DNA from: Bagarius yarrelli
Lineage: Eukaryota > Chordata > Actinopteri > Siluriformes > Sisoridae
Direction of reading: 5' to 3'
DNA: 64,000 nucleotides
NCBI GenBank assembly: GCA_005784505.1
Contig: VCAZ01000190.1
Coordinates: 160,001-224,000 of the forward strand
Shown: one piece after another, positions 33,141-45,429 of the stretch
Numbering within the stretch: position 1 is the first letter of the stretch
Layout of the letters: each line of letters begins with the position of its first letter
The notes under the pieces: generated by a model
Databases searched by the model: none
Told to the model about the DNA's origin: nothing
The model's input: only the letters and a program-made list of their open reading frames with translations
Position numbers and translations under genes: made by a program

Positions 33141-34220
33141 TCCATCCCTGATAACTGATGCTCTGATTATCATTCCTTTGCCACACTGCGGATGAAATAA
33201 GGCCCGAATGAAGAAGGGATGAAAGCGAGGGCGGGTGGAGGGATAAAAAAAAAATCATTTCAGCAGACTTATACATTTTTCTGTTGTCAGGAAATGAACA
33301 AACGGTTATCATGGTAGCGAGAGAGAGCGATCCGCGTTATCTTCTTCCACGCTGTTCCTTTTTTTTTTTTACAGGAAATGAATTTGCAGGTCCGACTGGG
33401 AGACGTCTCCGTTTCTTCTCCTTCCGTTTTATTCTCTAGCTTAACATTAGACGAAGCTTAAAACTCGTAGCTGGTTCACTGGAACTCGGCTTATAGAGCG
33501 CCATCAACAGAGTTTTCTATGGGCTCCAGGATTCATTTCACTGGGTCTGAATCACAAACACACACACACCAACCTGCTCATCACATACTTACTTTGTGCT
33601 TTTTTTTTTAATTTTTTGCTGTGAGAAGTTGTTGATAACATTCAGAACTTTAATCCTACGTAACGTTGAGTAACATTTGACGACTAATAAAATGGAATAA
33701 AACAAGTGTTGAGTGGCGCCGTTATAGCTACAGGTCCTGAACTCAGTTATTTTCCTACAACATTATGATGTGTTAGATTTTTTTAAATAACGATTTTGCG
33801 GAGACACGTTGTGATTTTTTTATCTGTTTATAGCTACCTTAAAAAAGATATCTATTGAAAGCAAAGCAATTCTGGGATTTACAAAAACTAAAAATCCAAT
33901 AAACGTTTATTAATTGTAATGCATATTGTATATTGTAATTTTATATATATATAACAAATCGTTGTGTAAAGAAATTTTCGAGGTTTTTAAGTTTTAATTT
34001 TGATTGAATTTTTATTTTAAAAATCGGCATGTGACTTTAGTGCCATTAATCGTTCTTAGTAGCATTTATAGATAATTTTACAAACCTTAAAAAAAAAACG
34101 CAAGAAAATTTGCCAAAAATGTCACATTCCACACTACAGTTTTTAAAAAAAAACAGTCCAAAAACTTTTCTTTTTTTAATATTTAACTTTACTGTTAAAT
34201 GTCATTGCCAAACATAATTT
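33141..34220. other. Spacer
   Basis: GC-moderate to about 33560, then AT-rich. No gene recognised. Confidence 0.4.
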
Positions 34221-34224
34221 CTTT

Positions 34225-34371
34225 TATATTTTTTGGGCATTTGGCCTTTATTAAACTGATAGGATGGACATGAAATAGGGGAGATGGGGATGAAGCACTG
34301 GAAAGAACCCGAGCAGAAATCGAACCCGGGCGCCTTAATTCACCTACACTATGGCACCACCTGCAGTGTTC
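34225..34371 (-). mobile_element. SINE-like repeat (third type)
   Basis: TTTTTTGGGCATTTGGCCTT, GATAGGATGGACATGAAATA, GGGGAGATGGGGATGAAGCA, then a reversed B box in AATCGAACCCGGGC and CTATGGCACCACC. This order is known from a tRNA-related interspersed repeat frequent in teleosts. It abuts a TTCTC microsatellite. Confidence 0.6.
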
Positions 34372-34374
34372 TGT

Positions 34375-34468
34375 TCTTCTCTTCTCTTCTCTTCTCTTCT
34401 CTTCTCTTCTCTTCTCTTCTCTTCTCTTCTCTTCTCTTCTCTTCTCTTCTCTTCTCTGTTCTTCTCTT
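34375..34468 (+). repeat. (TTCTC)n pentanucleotide microsatellite
   Basis: About 16 nearly perfect TTCTC units flanked by TGTTC. Same motif as at 421-531. Confidence 0.97.
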
Positions 34469-35790
34469 AATTCATGTTTGGTCATTTAAGTCTAAATATA
34501 TTCTTTCTCCCTGACGCAAACACACACATGTGGATCTGACAGCCTGCACCTGAATTCACCCATTAAATCTTGTCCGCACTTGGTGTCGTCGATTCTTGCG
34601 GTTCTCGTGGTTCTCCCTCCGCAGTGCAGCTCTGTAAGTTGGTGCAATCCAGTTTGAGAAAAAGTGAAAATAAAATCGCAGCTTTTAAAAAATAATTTCA
34701 ATTGTATGTATTAAGTTGTGCTGGTGGGAGGGGAACGGGGGTGCCAGTGAAACTAGACAAACCGGTGAGGGTGAAGGGGTGAGGCTAGTTGACATGTTCT
34801 CTGGGTTCGATGGATTAAATTTAGATACATTAGAGTTACATAAAAGTTACATTTATTTATTAGTAAATTTATTTTAAAGATTTTGCAAACATAAATACAA
34901 TGTTTAGTCTGCATGTCCTTATAAATAAACGGTTGTTATAGAAGCCGGCTGACTAATTAGAAAGCAGAATTTGGGAGGTAGGAAAATTACAAAATAGACA
35001 ATATTTAAAGCCTAAGAGATTTTAGCTACTTGGCTAAGAGAACACATTTAATTCATGCTAAAATCAGTTGATTGGTTATGATGACATCACAATAAAATCT
35101 AACTGAAGATGATAAGTAAATTTAACGACGAGGTAAAACGCACCTGATTTAACAAAGATGTTGTGTGGTTTCGGCTCCTGGCTGCAGACGATAAGGTCAC
35201 ATTGGGATCCACGTCAAAGCAGGAAGATGGATCGGAAAGCAGTGTGTGAGAAACCGAAACCCCAAACCTTCACAGCTGTCACCTTCACCGTGGACACAGG
35301 GAAGACAGATGAGGAAGTGAGTGGATGTGATGGAGGGATGAGGAAACGATAGCTTACGCTTGAGGTCGAGGGTCGTGGCGAGCTGACTGGGGGATTAAAC
35401 GTGACCTCGCTGATAATATTTTGCTGCTTCAAGGCTTTTCGATGGAGTTTATCAGTGAAAGTAATAAAACGGTTTATGTTTGTCCATTTTACCTCCACTG
35501 GAGACGGAATGCGGGCCATGAATCATAAAAAAAGAGTGAAAGTGAAGAATGAATGATGGAATGAGTCTCTAATTTCAGTGCTTTGTAAGCAGTGCATAAG
35601 ATTACAGTTTTAAATGTAAAGTACCTGTCCAATTACTTATAACTGTCCTGTTAATTAGTAAGCAATTAAAGGTTCTTTCATATATAAGGTGCTTTAAAAA
35701 AACTAAACTATTCCATAAAAAGGAATCACAGACTATCAACAACCAATCAGTTCAACATGGTTTCCTTTCAGCTGATTTTTTTCAGGTTAT
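34469..35790. other. Spacer
   Basis: The sequence at 35186-35314 is bounded by CTGCAG and GAA/GTGAGT splice-like ends and is open in one frame, but the peptide is unrecognisable. I do not call an exon. Confidence 0.3.
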
Positions 35791-35794
35791 TTTT

Positions 35795-35945
35795 AGTTCA
35801 AGTGGTTCAAGTGTTGGACTGCAGATCGAAAGATTGTGGGTTTAAGGGGCCCCTAATCAAGTCCCTTAACCCTCAGCTGCACAATGTGATAAAAATGAGA
35901 TAAATGTTAGTTGGGCGTCGACCGAATGCCAGAAATGTGAATGAA
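35795..35945 (+). mobile_element. SINE type A
   Basis: AAGTGGTTCAAGTGTTGGAC, TGCAGATCGAAAGATTGTGG, GGGGCCCCTAATCAAGTCCC, and the tail GAGATAAATGTTAGTTGGGC. Moderately decayed. Confidence 0.8.
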
Positions 35946-36035
35946 ATCTGGTGGTCATGATAGTGGAACACAAGGAGCTGCCTAGAAACAACAATACAGA
36001 TTGTCGTCTGACGTCTATGGTTTTGTGAAGTTTAT

Positions 36036-36061
36036 TGTGTGTGTGTGTGTGTGTGTGTGTT
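36036..36061 (+). repeat. (GT)n microsatellite
   Basis: About 12 GT units. Confidence 0.95.
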
Positions 36062-36099
36062 GTGGTATCAGCAGGACACACTAATATCCTCGATTGTGA

Positions 36100-36410
36100 T
36101 GAAGTGTGTTTTTTATCTCCAGCTCCCTCTCGATCCTCTCGTGTCTCTGTGTTTCTCACCTTGGCAGTTTTTGGTGGTCTGCGGTGTCACAGCCCCTCCA
36201 GGCATCGAGACGACAAAAGGGAAAAGGCTGCCAGGCCGATGCCGAGCTGGTGCCACACCGTGACCTAATAAATCCGGCGCTGTGGCGGGTTGTGACCTGG
36301 AAACGAGTGTGAAGCCCAGACAGATTGGCAGAGCAGCAGTGGGTGGAAGTGGAGCTGATATTCCATCGACTGACACCTCCGGGACCTGTGGGTCTCCAAC
36401 CTGCCAACAC
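36100..36410. promoter_or_regulatory. Candidate conserved non-coding block
   Basis: GC-richer complex DNA, for example GGTGTCACAGCCCCTCCAGG and GTGACCTAATAAATCCGGCG. Frames are open on both strands, but none has a recognisable domain and splice structure is absent. Confidence 0.3.
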
Positions 36411-36567
36411 ACACTGAACAAAAAAACCCAGTGTGCATAGAACTTTTTAGCATTTAGAGCTTTATACAACTGTTATACAACTGCAAATCTGTTAATGCCC
36501 TGACATCGCCAGGGACCCTGAGTAAGGCCCTCGGTTTTTTGAGTTCTAATGACCTGGGATAAACAGA

Positions 36568-36773
36568 AACCTGTGGCTCTGGTGTTAAAATCTCTGGGTC
36601 ATTTGGGGGTCAATTTCCTACTCTGCCAGACTGCCCCTGTTGGACCCTTGAACAGGGTCCTGAAACCTCTCTTTTCCAGGTGCAGGATCATGGCTCATTT
36701 TGCACTCTAAACTTAAACTTCCTAAGATGTGTGACAGGTATGCAAAGAAAGGAATTTCACTCTGCTAAATGTG
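36568..36773 (+). mobile_element. SINE type B
   Basis: CTGTGGCTCTGGTGTTAAAA, CTGCCCCTGTTGGACCCTTG, CTTTTCCAGGTGCAGGATCA, TGGCTCATTTTGCACTCTAA, tail GCAAAGAAAGGAATTTCACT. Same family as 29688-29905. Confidence 0.8.
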
Positions 36774-38560
36774 TTGCTAGTTTAAACCTGTTCAGTCTAA
36801 AGACAAGCCAATCACATGGCAGGAGGCGGAGTCTCAACAAAATTCTACTCTAATCGTGTTATTTGCTAAGCTTTATTGCAAGAGCAACCGAGTGATGATG
36901 CTGGAACACACAAGCTAGCAAATAAATATAAACCTGAACAAAAACTTTTAAGTAGATAAAATTTGCATTTTAATGGAAGATAGCTAACTACCAAAGCGAG
37001 CTAGTTTCCTTAATTGAATAATGTCTGCTCACTTAAATTACAGAAAACCTCTCTAAACTCCGCATGCTACCGAACAACCACAACAATTCTGAAACACTTT
37101 TGTCATGAAAAAGAAAACACGACAAAGTGGTGACTCCATTCCGTTAACAAACATCATTAATTAAATATCTTAGCTGCTAAAAAGTCAATTGCTTTTTTTA
37201 TTTCTAATTTACTAGCTTTAGCTTTTTAGCTATTGTTCAAAAATCAGAGCTATTGTTTGTTTTGCTTTAGAATTCTGTAAAATCTCTTCTGTTGAGTGAC
37301 AGCCAATCGTCAGGCTGCTAGCGGTTTCTTGCGCTCCTGGTTGTGTATTCCGCGAGCGCCGTCAGCATTGTGTAGAATTCGTTTTCCGTCTGAAACCGAT
37401 CGAGTTTCAGGTGCGTATGTTTTTTTTTATTTTTTTATCCTCTGCGTTAATTAAAAGTAATTATGAGAGCACGGAGGGCAGAGATCGCTCTAGAGATAAA
37501 CGGTATTATGTCTTGGGTTTTTTTAGGCTTTATCGAGTTACAGACTTTCCTCCTAATTTGAATTAATTGGAATTAATTGTATGCTACGCTACTGGCACTG
37601 CAGACGAGTAATCTTTGCACTCAGAGAAAAAGGCGGGAGATAAAACCGACCCTTTCCTTTATTCGGGTTAATTATGTTTCGTTTTATTATTTTGCCCCCC
37701 CCATTTTCTTCAAATAAGAGACCGTATGGTATGCGAACAGCTCAAACCCCCCCAGAGCAGCTCACCCATCTCCAACTAGAATAAGTGAACTGTCAGCAAA
37801 TTCCCTCTAAAAAATTAATTATTTCAGCTTGATAAACCTTTTCATCCACTTGACTCCTTGTGCAGAAAAAGCCAATTAACGATGTCAAACCTGCGGTCTT
37901 TCTGCTAGGACGCGTCTCCGCTAACAAGCTTTTACTGTGTGGACTGAATGAAGCGAACAAAAAAGACAAAACTTTGTCCTCATCATGATGCACCTGTCAC
38001 ACCTGCAGGGACCAACCGCACACTTCAATATACTTTCCTCCATAAATAATAATAATCACACACTCGCAAGTCGAGGACGGAAAAGTCACAAAAGTTTACA
38101 TAAATTAGGACAAGTTATTTAAACATTTAATATAAATATAAACAAATATACATAAATGGCACTTTAAGCTAACGAACAATTCCACGATTAACTACAGAAT
38201 TGCTAAGAATTCTCACGTTTTCTATATTCTACTGTAAATCCTGTCGTTTGATCAGAGGTGTGTCGAGTATCCAAAATCTGCAGTCGAGTAAATGTACCAG
38301 TACTTTTAAAAAGTTACTTAAGTAAGAGTAAAAAAGGGTTTGATAAAAATCGATTTCAGTAATTTAGTTACTCATTTCCTCTGATTTGATTGACACGAAG
38401 CAAAAACTCTGAATTCTAAACTACTTTGTGTGTTTTTACATCCCGTCTCCTCCAAAGTCTCTCTGTTCTAATTCTATAAAACATATTAAAGTAAAATAAA
38501 GTCAATCTCAGTCCTGTGATGGACATTAACATCACATCATCTGTCATTTACATCTCACAC
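36774..38560. other. Spacer
   Basis: Mostly AT-rich. A GC-richer piece at about 37310-37420 (CTTGCGCTCCTGG, CCGCGAGCGCCGTC) could be regulatory. No gene recognised. Confidence 0.35.
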
Positions 38561-38561
38561 A

Positions 38562-38591
38562 AACACACACATACACACACACACACACACA
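38562..38591 (+). repeat. (CA)n microsatellite
   Basis: About 13 CA units with one AT step. Confidence 0.9.
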
Positions 38592-38652
38592 GATGTTTTC
38601 CTAACAGTTAAACTTCAATCAAACCTTAATCAAGTAAACGTAACAAAGTCTG

Positions 38653-38653
38653 T

Positions 38654-38685
<32 letters not shown>

Positions 38686-38747
38686 GTAGATAGACAGACA
38701 GACAGACAGTTGAATAGACAAATAGACAGATAGATAGACAGACAGAA
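38653..38747 (+). repeat. (GATA)n/(GACA)n microsatellite
   Basis: Alternating blocks of GATA and GACA with a TTGAATAGACAAA interruption. Confidence 0.95.
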
Positions 38748-38759
38748 CACAAACACATC

Positions 38760-39660
38760 TGATGATGGTGGTGTTTTTATTTCCTGATATTTTATTTCAG
38801 TCATGAAAACACAAACACACACATTTCCTGTAGCGTAAGTGGAACCCTGACGTTCCACAAGTTTATTTTCATTTTCCTATCAGCTCCTGGCGAAGGTCTC
38901 ACATTCCTTTATCCCAAAAAAGGAAGTGTGTAGAAACGTCAAAAGAATGTGCCAGTAACTCAAGCCTGTTTTTTAGAATGACGTCTAAATCGGCAGCGCT
39001 GGAACCCACAATCATCCGGAATGTTCCACAGCAACACACAGGAAAATTTACAGCCTCGCTTTATTTAAACAATGACTTCACACTTAGAACCTCAAAGAAC
39101 CTCTTCGGTTCCACACTCCGACACAGACTCGCTCCAGATGATCGTATGGGTTTTTTTTTTCACTTTGCAGGTGCCACGCAAAGGTCAAAGGTCACAACAG
39201 CGCGCATGACTCACGCTCTCCCACGGTGGGCTTCAGTGTTCTCATGGGCGCCAGCACCTGTTCCGCATGTGGGAGGTAGAGGAAAGAAGACCCATGGGAC
39301 ATGTTCATAGCATGGAGAAGTGGAATTCTGGGAATCTGGACAGGATGATGATGATGTATGGACGAAGGGGAGACAAGACACCTTGCGCGTTGCACCTGTA
39401 GCGACGGATCACGTTACCAGCGCAAGGAAAGGCAGGAATGTGCGCAAGCTTCTGAAGAGAGCCCACACCGGTGGACGACGGACAGATGGACTGTGCAGGC
39501 CTGGCTTAAATTAGACACACTCCCACACACTCACAAACAGAGGCATGTGTGTGTGTGTGTTTATGTGTGTGTGTGCACTTATAGCCGTGGATATTTGCAA
39601 ACAGTTTTACGGCCTGAACTCAAACACCTGCTCACACAGCTTCAAGTTCGTACACAGTGC
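38760..39660. other. Spacer with GC-richer segments
   Basis: Complex sequence around 38980-39510. Frames on both strands are open for 60-110 codons, but none shows a domain. A DR1 site lies at 39182. Confidence 0.3.
39182..39194 (+). promoter_or_regulatory. Perfect DR1 nuclear receptor element
   Basis: AGGTCAAAGGTCA is the consensus for HNF4 and RXR heterodimers such as PPAR/RXR. Sequence match only. Confidence 0.4.
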
Positions 39661-39671
39661 AGGTGAAGTAA

Positions 39672-39673
<2 letters not shown>

Positions 39674-39719
<46 letters not shown>
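39674..39719 (+). repeat. (CA)n microsatellite
   Basis: About 23 pure CA units. Confidence 0.98.
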
Positions 39720-39722
<3 letters not shown>

Positions 39723-40260
39723 TGAGAGATTAGAAACGCTAATAAAGGTCAAACTCAGAAAATTTCTGTTTTTTAGTACTATTTGAAAATATATGTGTGA
39801 TCACATGACCTGGAATTCATCATGTGATCTCATTACTAAAAACACGACTCTACAAATCTCGACTGAGAAAGTTTTTTTTTTAAGGAGAATAATAAAAAAA
39901 TTAAGCAGTCCGTTACAAAAGTAGAACAAACCAAATAAAAAACTTCAGTGGAAAATTTGACAGGAATCACTTGAAAAAAAAGAAACTCAAGCCCAGGGTG
40001 GGCAGACACATACCCCAGGTGGGCAGTTGTTGGGGGTGGAGTTGAGGAAGTAGATTATTATTATAGTGATATTCCCGATTGGGTTTGGGTGAGAGGACTT
40101 TTATATTAATACAATATAAACACAAATATTTTTTAATGTTAAACGAAGGGTTAATTTCAGTGACTAATAAACAGAAATTCAGACAAAATTCTAATCTTTA
40201 TAAACGTTAGAGTGAAAATTTAGTCCTAATAATTAAATATTTAAGTAACATTTTTAACTA
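39720..40260. other. AT-rich spacer
   Basis: No gene recognised. Confidence 0.4.
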
Positions 40261-40266
40261 TTTGTC

Positions 40267-40303
40267 TAGACAGACAGACAGACAGACAGATAGACATAGA
40301 TAG
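40267..40303 (+). repeat. (GACA)n/(GATA)n microsatellite
   Basis: Six GACA units then GATA steps. Confidence 0.95.
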
Positions 40304-40463
40304 ATCTTAGCCTGCTTTAAATAAAAAATTACAAATTGTACAAAAATAATTAATTATATATTTGTATACCGCTGTCTTTAACAAATGTTGATTGGGTGGG
40401 CAGGACAGAAGTTTTGGTGGGCCCGGGCCCTCCCACGCCCTGAAAGAACTATAAAGAGGAGCG

Positions 40464-40486
40464 GTGTGTGTGTGTGTGTGTGTGTG
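40464..40486 (+). repeat. (GT)n microsatellite
   Basis: About 11 units. Confidence 0.95.
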
Positions 40487-40489
40487 ATT

Positions 40490-41100
40490 GAAACATTTTG
40501 TACCGTTTATTATGATACAGAACAATAAATGAAAACGATTAATCAGTGAACAGGAAGTGGTGGGGCGGTCCATCCTGTTTTAACGCGTCGTGTTGAAACT
40601 ATAGTGAAGTGTGAACACAACAACGGGCGAGTGTGTATTACAACCTCAGTGCAAACGAACGTGACGGGAATGTTGCTGAAAACAAAACCCCTCTGGAGGG
40701 AAACTAATTAAATAATAATCAGTGTGGATTAATTAATCTATAATATTTATTCGTCTGTTCGGAAGAGGAGGCAGTGGAATAAAAGGGGTGTGAGGTTTTT
40801 TTTTTGTTGCTCTGCACCTTATTGTGTTAATAAAAACCCCGCCAGCTCAACATGGCCCCCTGGAAGCCTCTGCCAGAAGGTTATTGCTGATACGGTGGCG
40901 CTAAAAGCACTGATCACGTGCTACAAATAATTAAAGTGTGAGATAATTAAGGAAATGAACACGGCTTTGTGTGCAATTGGTCTTTTTCCGCGCAGATTCA
41001 ACTCATTGTGACGGAAATTCTCAGACGAGGCGGGGAATAAATTACGCAAAGAAAAGATGGAGTCATTAGGGGCGCTGATAAGGTGACAGAAAAAAGGAAA
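40490..41100. other. Spacer with some complex sequence
   Basis: 40830-41090 is relatively complex (CGCCAGCTCAACATGGCCCC and following). No gene recognised. Confidence 0.3.
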
Positions 41101-41103
41101 GAA

Positions 41104-41256
41104 GGTCTTCCCCTCTCTCTTTCTTATTCTTTTTCTCGCTTTCTGTCTTTCCCCCTTTTTCCCCACTCTCTTCTTCACTGTCTCTCACCTCTAACTCTCT
41201 CTTACTGTCTTTCTCTTGGTGTCTCCCTCTCTCTCTCACTGTCTCTCTCCCTTATT

Positions 41257-41300
<44 letters not shown>

Positions 41301-41607
41301 AACTCTCTTTCTCTCACTCTGTCTTTCTCTCTCTCACTGTCTCTCTCGATCTTATTTTTTATCTAACCCCCCCTCTCTTTTACTGTCTGCCTCTCACTGT
41401 CTCTCTCCATCTTTTTCACTGTCTCTCTCTCTCTCACTTCCCCCATCTCTCTTATTCTTTTTATCTCTTCCTCTCTTTCTTACTACCTCCCCCTTGCACT
41501 ACCTTTCCTTCACTGTCTTTCTCTCTTTTTAACTCTCTTTCACTGCCTCTCCTTCGCTGTCTCTCTCTCTCCCTCTCTTATTCTTTCCCTCTCTCTCTCT
41601 CTCTCTC
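41104..41607 (+). repeat. (CT)n-type microsatellite tract
   Basis: About 500 bases of CT with CACTGTCT and TTATTCTTT inserts recurring. The Ser/Leu-rich frame is an artefact. Confidence 0.95.
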
Positions 41608-41847
41608 ATCTGCTATTCACCAGGAAAAATTGGTAGCTGAGGTTGCAGATGAAACGATTTGGTCCGCAGGGAGCCAAAAAAAAGATGAGTCAAAAACAAA
41701 TATCCTGCGCAAATATTTGCTTGAGACGAGTGGCTGCCATTCAGCAACTTTCTTAAAGCCGCCCAGCAGGAGAACAAAAAGAGCTTTAATTTAAGAGTCA
41801 GATTTAGACCCGTTCATCTGTTTTTCACACTGATTCATTGAGTTACA

Positions 41848-42024
41848 TTTGCAGTATTTGACAGACGCTCTTATCCAGAGCAATTTACAATATTCCTTGT
41901 TATACAACTGAGCAATTGGGGGTTAAGAGCCTTGCTCAGAGGCCCAGCGGTGGCGCTGGGAATCAAACCCAGGTCCTCAAGTTTGTAGTCCAACAGCTTA
42001 ACCACTGCGCTACCATTTCCCCAC
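41848..42024 (-). mobile_element. SINE type A
   Basis: Reverse orientation: TTTGACAGACGCTCTTATCC, GGGGGTTAAGAGCCTTGCTC, TGGGAATCAAACCCAGG (B box), TAGTCCAACAGCTTAACCAC and TGCGCTACCA (A box). Almost full length. Confidence 0.9.
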
Positions 42025-42044
42025 TGTTCTGTTCAGAAATAATT

Positions 42045-42970
42045 TTCCATGTGATTCATTCATACTGTTCAATTAATGTAATTCATTATTTAATTTATTT
42101 ACATGAATTATTGTTCTGATGATTTTTAATGTGATTCATTAATTTGATTCCATTAGTTTGATTCATTTATATGAATCAGTTAAGATTGATTCACTGATTG
42201 TGCTGACAATTATTAATGTGATTGATTCATTCGATTCAATCAGTGAATTTTTTCATTTCATTTACAAATAATTCAAACAGTTGGGAATCAAATCAATTAA
42301 TTAATTGATTCATTTGCATAATTGCATGTGTTGATTTTTAATATGATTCATTCATGTGATTAAATCACAGGTTGAACACATTGTGTTTAAAGGTCATTTT
42401 AACATATACAAATGTCATATAATATGTTACAAGATTCATTTATCTGAACTTATTGGTTGTGTTTTACACGACTCATTTACATGAATTTATTTACAAGGTA
42501 AATTGACACCTGAATCATTTTGTTTACACGATTCTTCGATTTTGACTTTGCGTTGATCGTTGATCGTTTCTTTTTAAGTCAGATTTTTACACGATTCACA
42601 TTTTATTAAGATGTTGGTTTTTTTTTTATCCGCGATTAATTTTTTTTTACACATGTTCACCTTTAACATGATTCATTTTTATATGATTCATCTGTTCACA
42701 GGTAAATTTCTTTTATTATCACATTAGTTTTCAGATGATTCATTTTAAAATCAGACCATTTTATATGTAATTTTTATATATGTAACTCATGTGATTCATT
42801 TTTTCTCTATTAATTGGTTAAATGACTCGTGAAATTTTACTTTGGATTTTTATATAATTTTATTTGTATCACTTTTTTATGTTTATAAGAGATTTTTACA
42901 TGATTCAGTTGATTCTTTTAAGGTATAATTCATTGAATTAAGTTTTTTATGATACATTTCTAAGATTTAC
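42045..42970. repeat. Degenerate GATTCATT-type repeat region
   Basis: Words such as TGATTCATT, ATGATTCAT and GATTCATTTA recur dozens of times in about 900 AT-rich bases, with no fixed period. Similar regions occur at 49770-49990 and 57480-58060. Confidence 0.7.
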
Positions 42971-43310
42971 ATGATGTTATGAAACCTAATTACATTTTTT
43001 AAAATTAATTATTTAAATAATTTGCTTGTTTATTCGCAAACTGATGATATTCGTTTCGGGATGAATCATTTATTTAAATGTTTGGCTTTCTGACAAACAC
43101 TGTTTAACACTTCATCACTTCTGATTCCTTTTATTTTGTGTTTTTTTTGTGTAATTCTGATATTTCGGTTTATCTTTAAACGACTTGTTTAACATGTTTA
43201 TTGCAGTAAATTGGTGTCTGAACAGATGATGATGATGATATTTGGATTTTTGTTTAATGCTCTGATTCACGCTGTTGATGCTAGAACCACAGACAGGAAG
43301 TAGCAGCGGC
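42971..43310. other. AT-rich spacer
   Basis: Contains a short GATGATGATGAT run at 43225-43237. No gene recognised. Confidence 0.4.
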
Positions 43311-43319
43311 GTGTTTTTC

Positions 43320-43640
43320 ACACATCATCATAATCAGCGGTTTCTGGTTCTCCTGGTACTCTTCTGTAGCGATGCCCCCTGCAGTCCCTCCCTGGATTCA
43401 TGACGTTTGACCCCAGCATGATTGGCACGGCTAAAGCTCGCGCCAGGGAGAAGCGCCATGGCCTTACAACTTTAGGAAGCATCAGTGACAGCGCATTATC
43501 TTCGAACAAAGACGGCGGACGAGATCTGAGGGGGGGCGAGGAACAATGGCGGAGGAAGAGACACGCATGAACGCTCGCCGCCTCTTTTATCCTGCAGGCC
43601 GTCTAGACGCTGATGTTCCACACCAAAAGGTTTCTATATG
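43320..43640. promoter_or_regulatory. Candidate regulatory block, GC-rich
   Basis: GC- and CpG-rich complex DNA, including a CTCF-like word read on the minus strand (GCAGGGGGCAT, about 43373-43383). No coding support. Confidence 0.25.
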
Positions 43641-44440
43641 ATTTCTTTTTTGTTTTGTTTTCGTAATGAACAAAGCAACAAACTACATCATTTTATGCTA
43701 ACAGTCCAAATAGCTGCATTCGGCTAAGTGCTAATCAACGCTAATGAATTCTTGTGTTCACGCAAACTTCAGCATCTGTAAAAGCAAGGCTTTGTCTTTG
43801 TGCTCTGAAGGACAGGTGGTCCTCTGACGAGCAGCAGCGGGAGGCCTGACAGCACACGCTGAAACACACACACATACATACGCACTCACACGGGGCAAAA
43901 ACTTTACACCCGGCACGAAAGGGAGCGCTCCGGAAGCTTTTCACAGGACCTACACCGAGCATGGCGGCTTAATTTACATCACATTACACCACGTCTGTAG
44001 CCTGGCGAACATCTCAGATGTCTACGCTGGATTCTTTAAGCTGATTGGTCAGAAGCTGGAGTTGGTGTGGACGCTCAGAGAAACAGATTTGAACTCTATA
44101 AAACTTGTTCATGGACAGGTTTCAAAAAATAAATGGATAAAATTAACAGAAAGTTTGAACACTCCAGAAAGTGCTGATGATGAAATTCCATCAGCAGCAC
44201 ATCTGGATGTGGTGTATTTCTTTTAACCATTAAAAGCTACAGTTAATGTTCCTGTTCTCCACCAGACTTTCTCTCTTCTCTCTATTTCGGCAGTTTGTTC
44301 GGTTAGTGAGCGACTGGTAGTAGTGAAACTGGAGACTCCTTCTATGAAGGATTTTTTTTTTCTTGCTACATAAATAACATCACGCTTCAGTCAGGTGAAC
44401 GAGCTGTCGTCGCTATAGAAACGTTAAGGTATTCCAGCGT
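43641..44440. other. Spacer
   Basis: Mixed composition. No gene recognised. Confidence 0.35.
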
Positions 44441-44449
44441 TAATACACT

Positions 44450-44820
44450 GATGTTACAGGTGAAGCTGCTGTCAGAGGCGCCTGAACAGAAGCAGCGTGA
44501 CGGAAAACAAAGCGCAGGCGTGGGGAGAAGAGAACCGCGGCTTCATGGCGCACATCAACACCCCGCTGGCTTTTATTTCGTGCTGAACAGCAGAGGACTT
44601 GGGTTTCGTGGATTTATGCTAACTAGCCGGTTGTTATCAGAGCCCTGTGTAGCGCTGGGCTGTAAATCACGCAGCAACTGCGCTGGACTCCATGCCACCC
44701 ACTGCGCCGCCGCAGCATGCAGAGAATGGGCATGTCGCATGCCAGCAGGGCTGGAACTCAATAGGCCTGTACATTTTACCCCCCCTTTTCTTCCTCACCC
44801 CAGCAGGTCAGCTGTGTATG
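44450..44820. promoter_or_regulatory. Candidate conserved non-coding block
   Basis: GC-rich, complex, open for 126 codons on the plus strand (44451-44831), but the predicted peptide has no recognisable domain and there is no intron structure. I favour a regulatory element over a gene. Confidence 0.3.
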
Positions 44821-44856
44821 TGTGTGTGTGATGATACTGAAAGGAATCACAGTCAA

Positions 44857-44870
44857 CGCCCCCTGCTGTC
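44857..44870 (-). promoter_or_regulatory. CTCF-like motif
   Basis: On the minus strand GACAGCAGGGGGCG is close to the CTCF core. Confidence 0.35.
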
Positions 44871-45429
44871 TCAGAGCCACCGCTTTGCCTCTGTAAGCTG
44901 ATACCGCGGTTCTAAACGCCGCTCCATTCCGTCAATGGACTCAAAAAACTTTGAGAAGAGAAAAATAAACGCAAAAAAACAATAAAGGATGGAAATAAAG
45001 GATTTCAGCGCACCGCCTGACTCGCCCCTCGTTCCCCAGCAGACCAAAAGCGGAGCAGCTTCGCTTGCTGACAGGGGGTCCGTTGCCATGACGACGCCTA
45101 AGCAATGCATGCATAATTAGTGAGGTTAAACGGTAGCATGGAGGCCTGAGTGATACCCGAAAGCTGATGGAGCGTATTTAGATTCTGATGTCTAAAAACA
45201 CTGATTTGACCCAAAAACAGAGAGATTTTATTAGGAAATGAACCGCAGCAGTGATTTTATTCGTGACTTCCTGCTTATGTTTTCTTCCTGACCGGAACTT
45301 CAGTATTCTTCACTCCTGTGGAAGGAAAAAAGAAGATTGAGTTTTTATTAGTGATCTAAAACATCTGATTATTGTTGTTATTTAGCGGAAATATTTCAGA
45401 GGAAACATTTTAACCTCTTGTTTGCGGTC

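Noticed and set aside
35186..35314. Possible exon between CTGCAG and GAA/GTGAGT
   Set aside because: One frame is open but the peptide matches nothing I recognise, and similar boundaries occur by chance.
41083..41532. 149-codon plus-strand frame
   Set aside because: CT-tract translation only; no domain.
44451..44831. 126-codon plus-strand frame
   Set aside because: No domain or splice structure; the GC-rich DNA lowers stop frequency.
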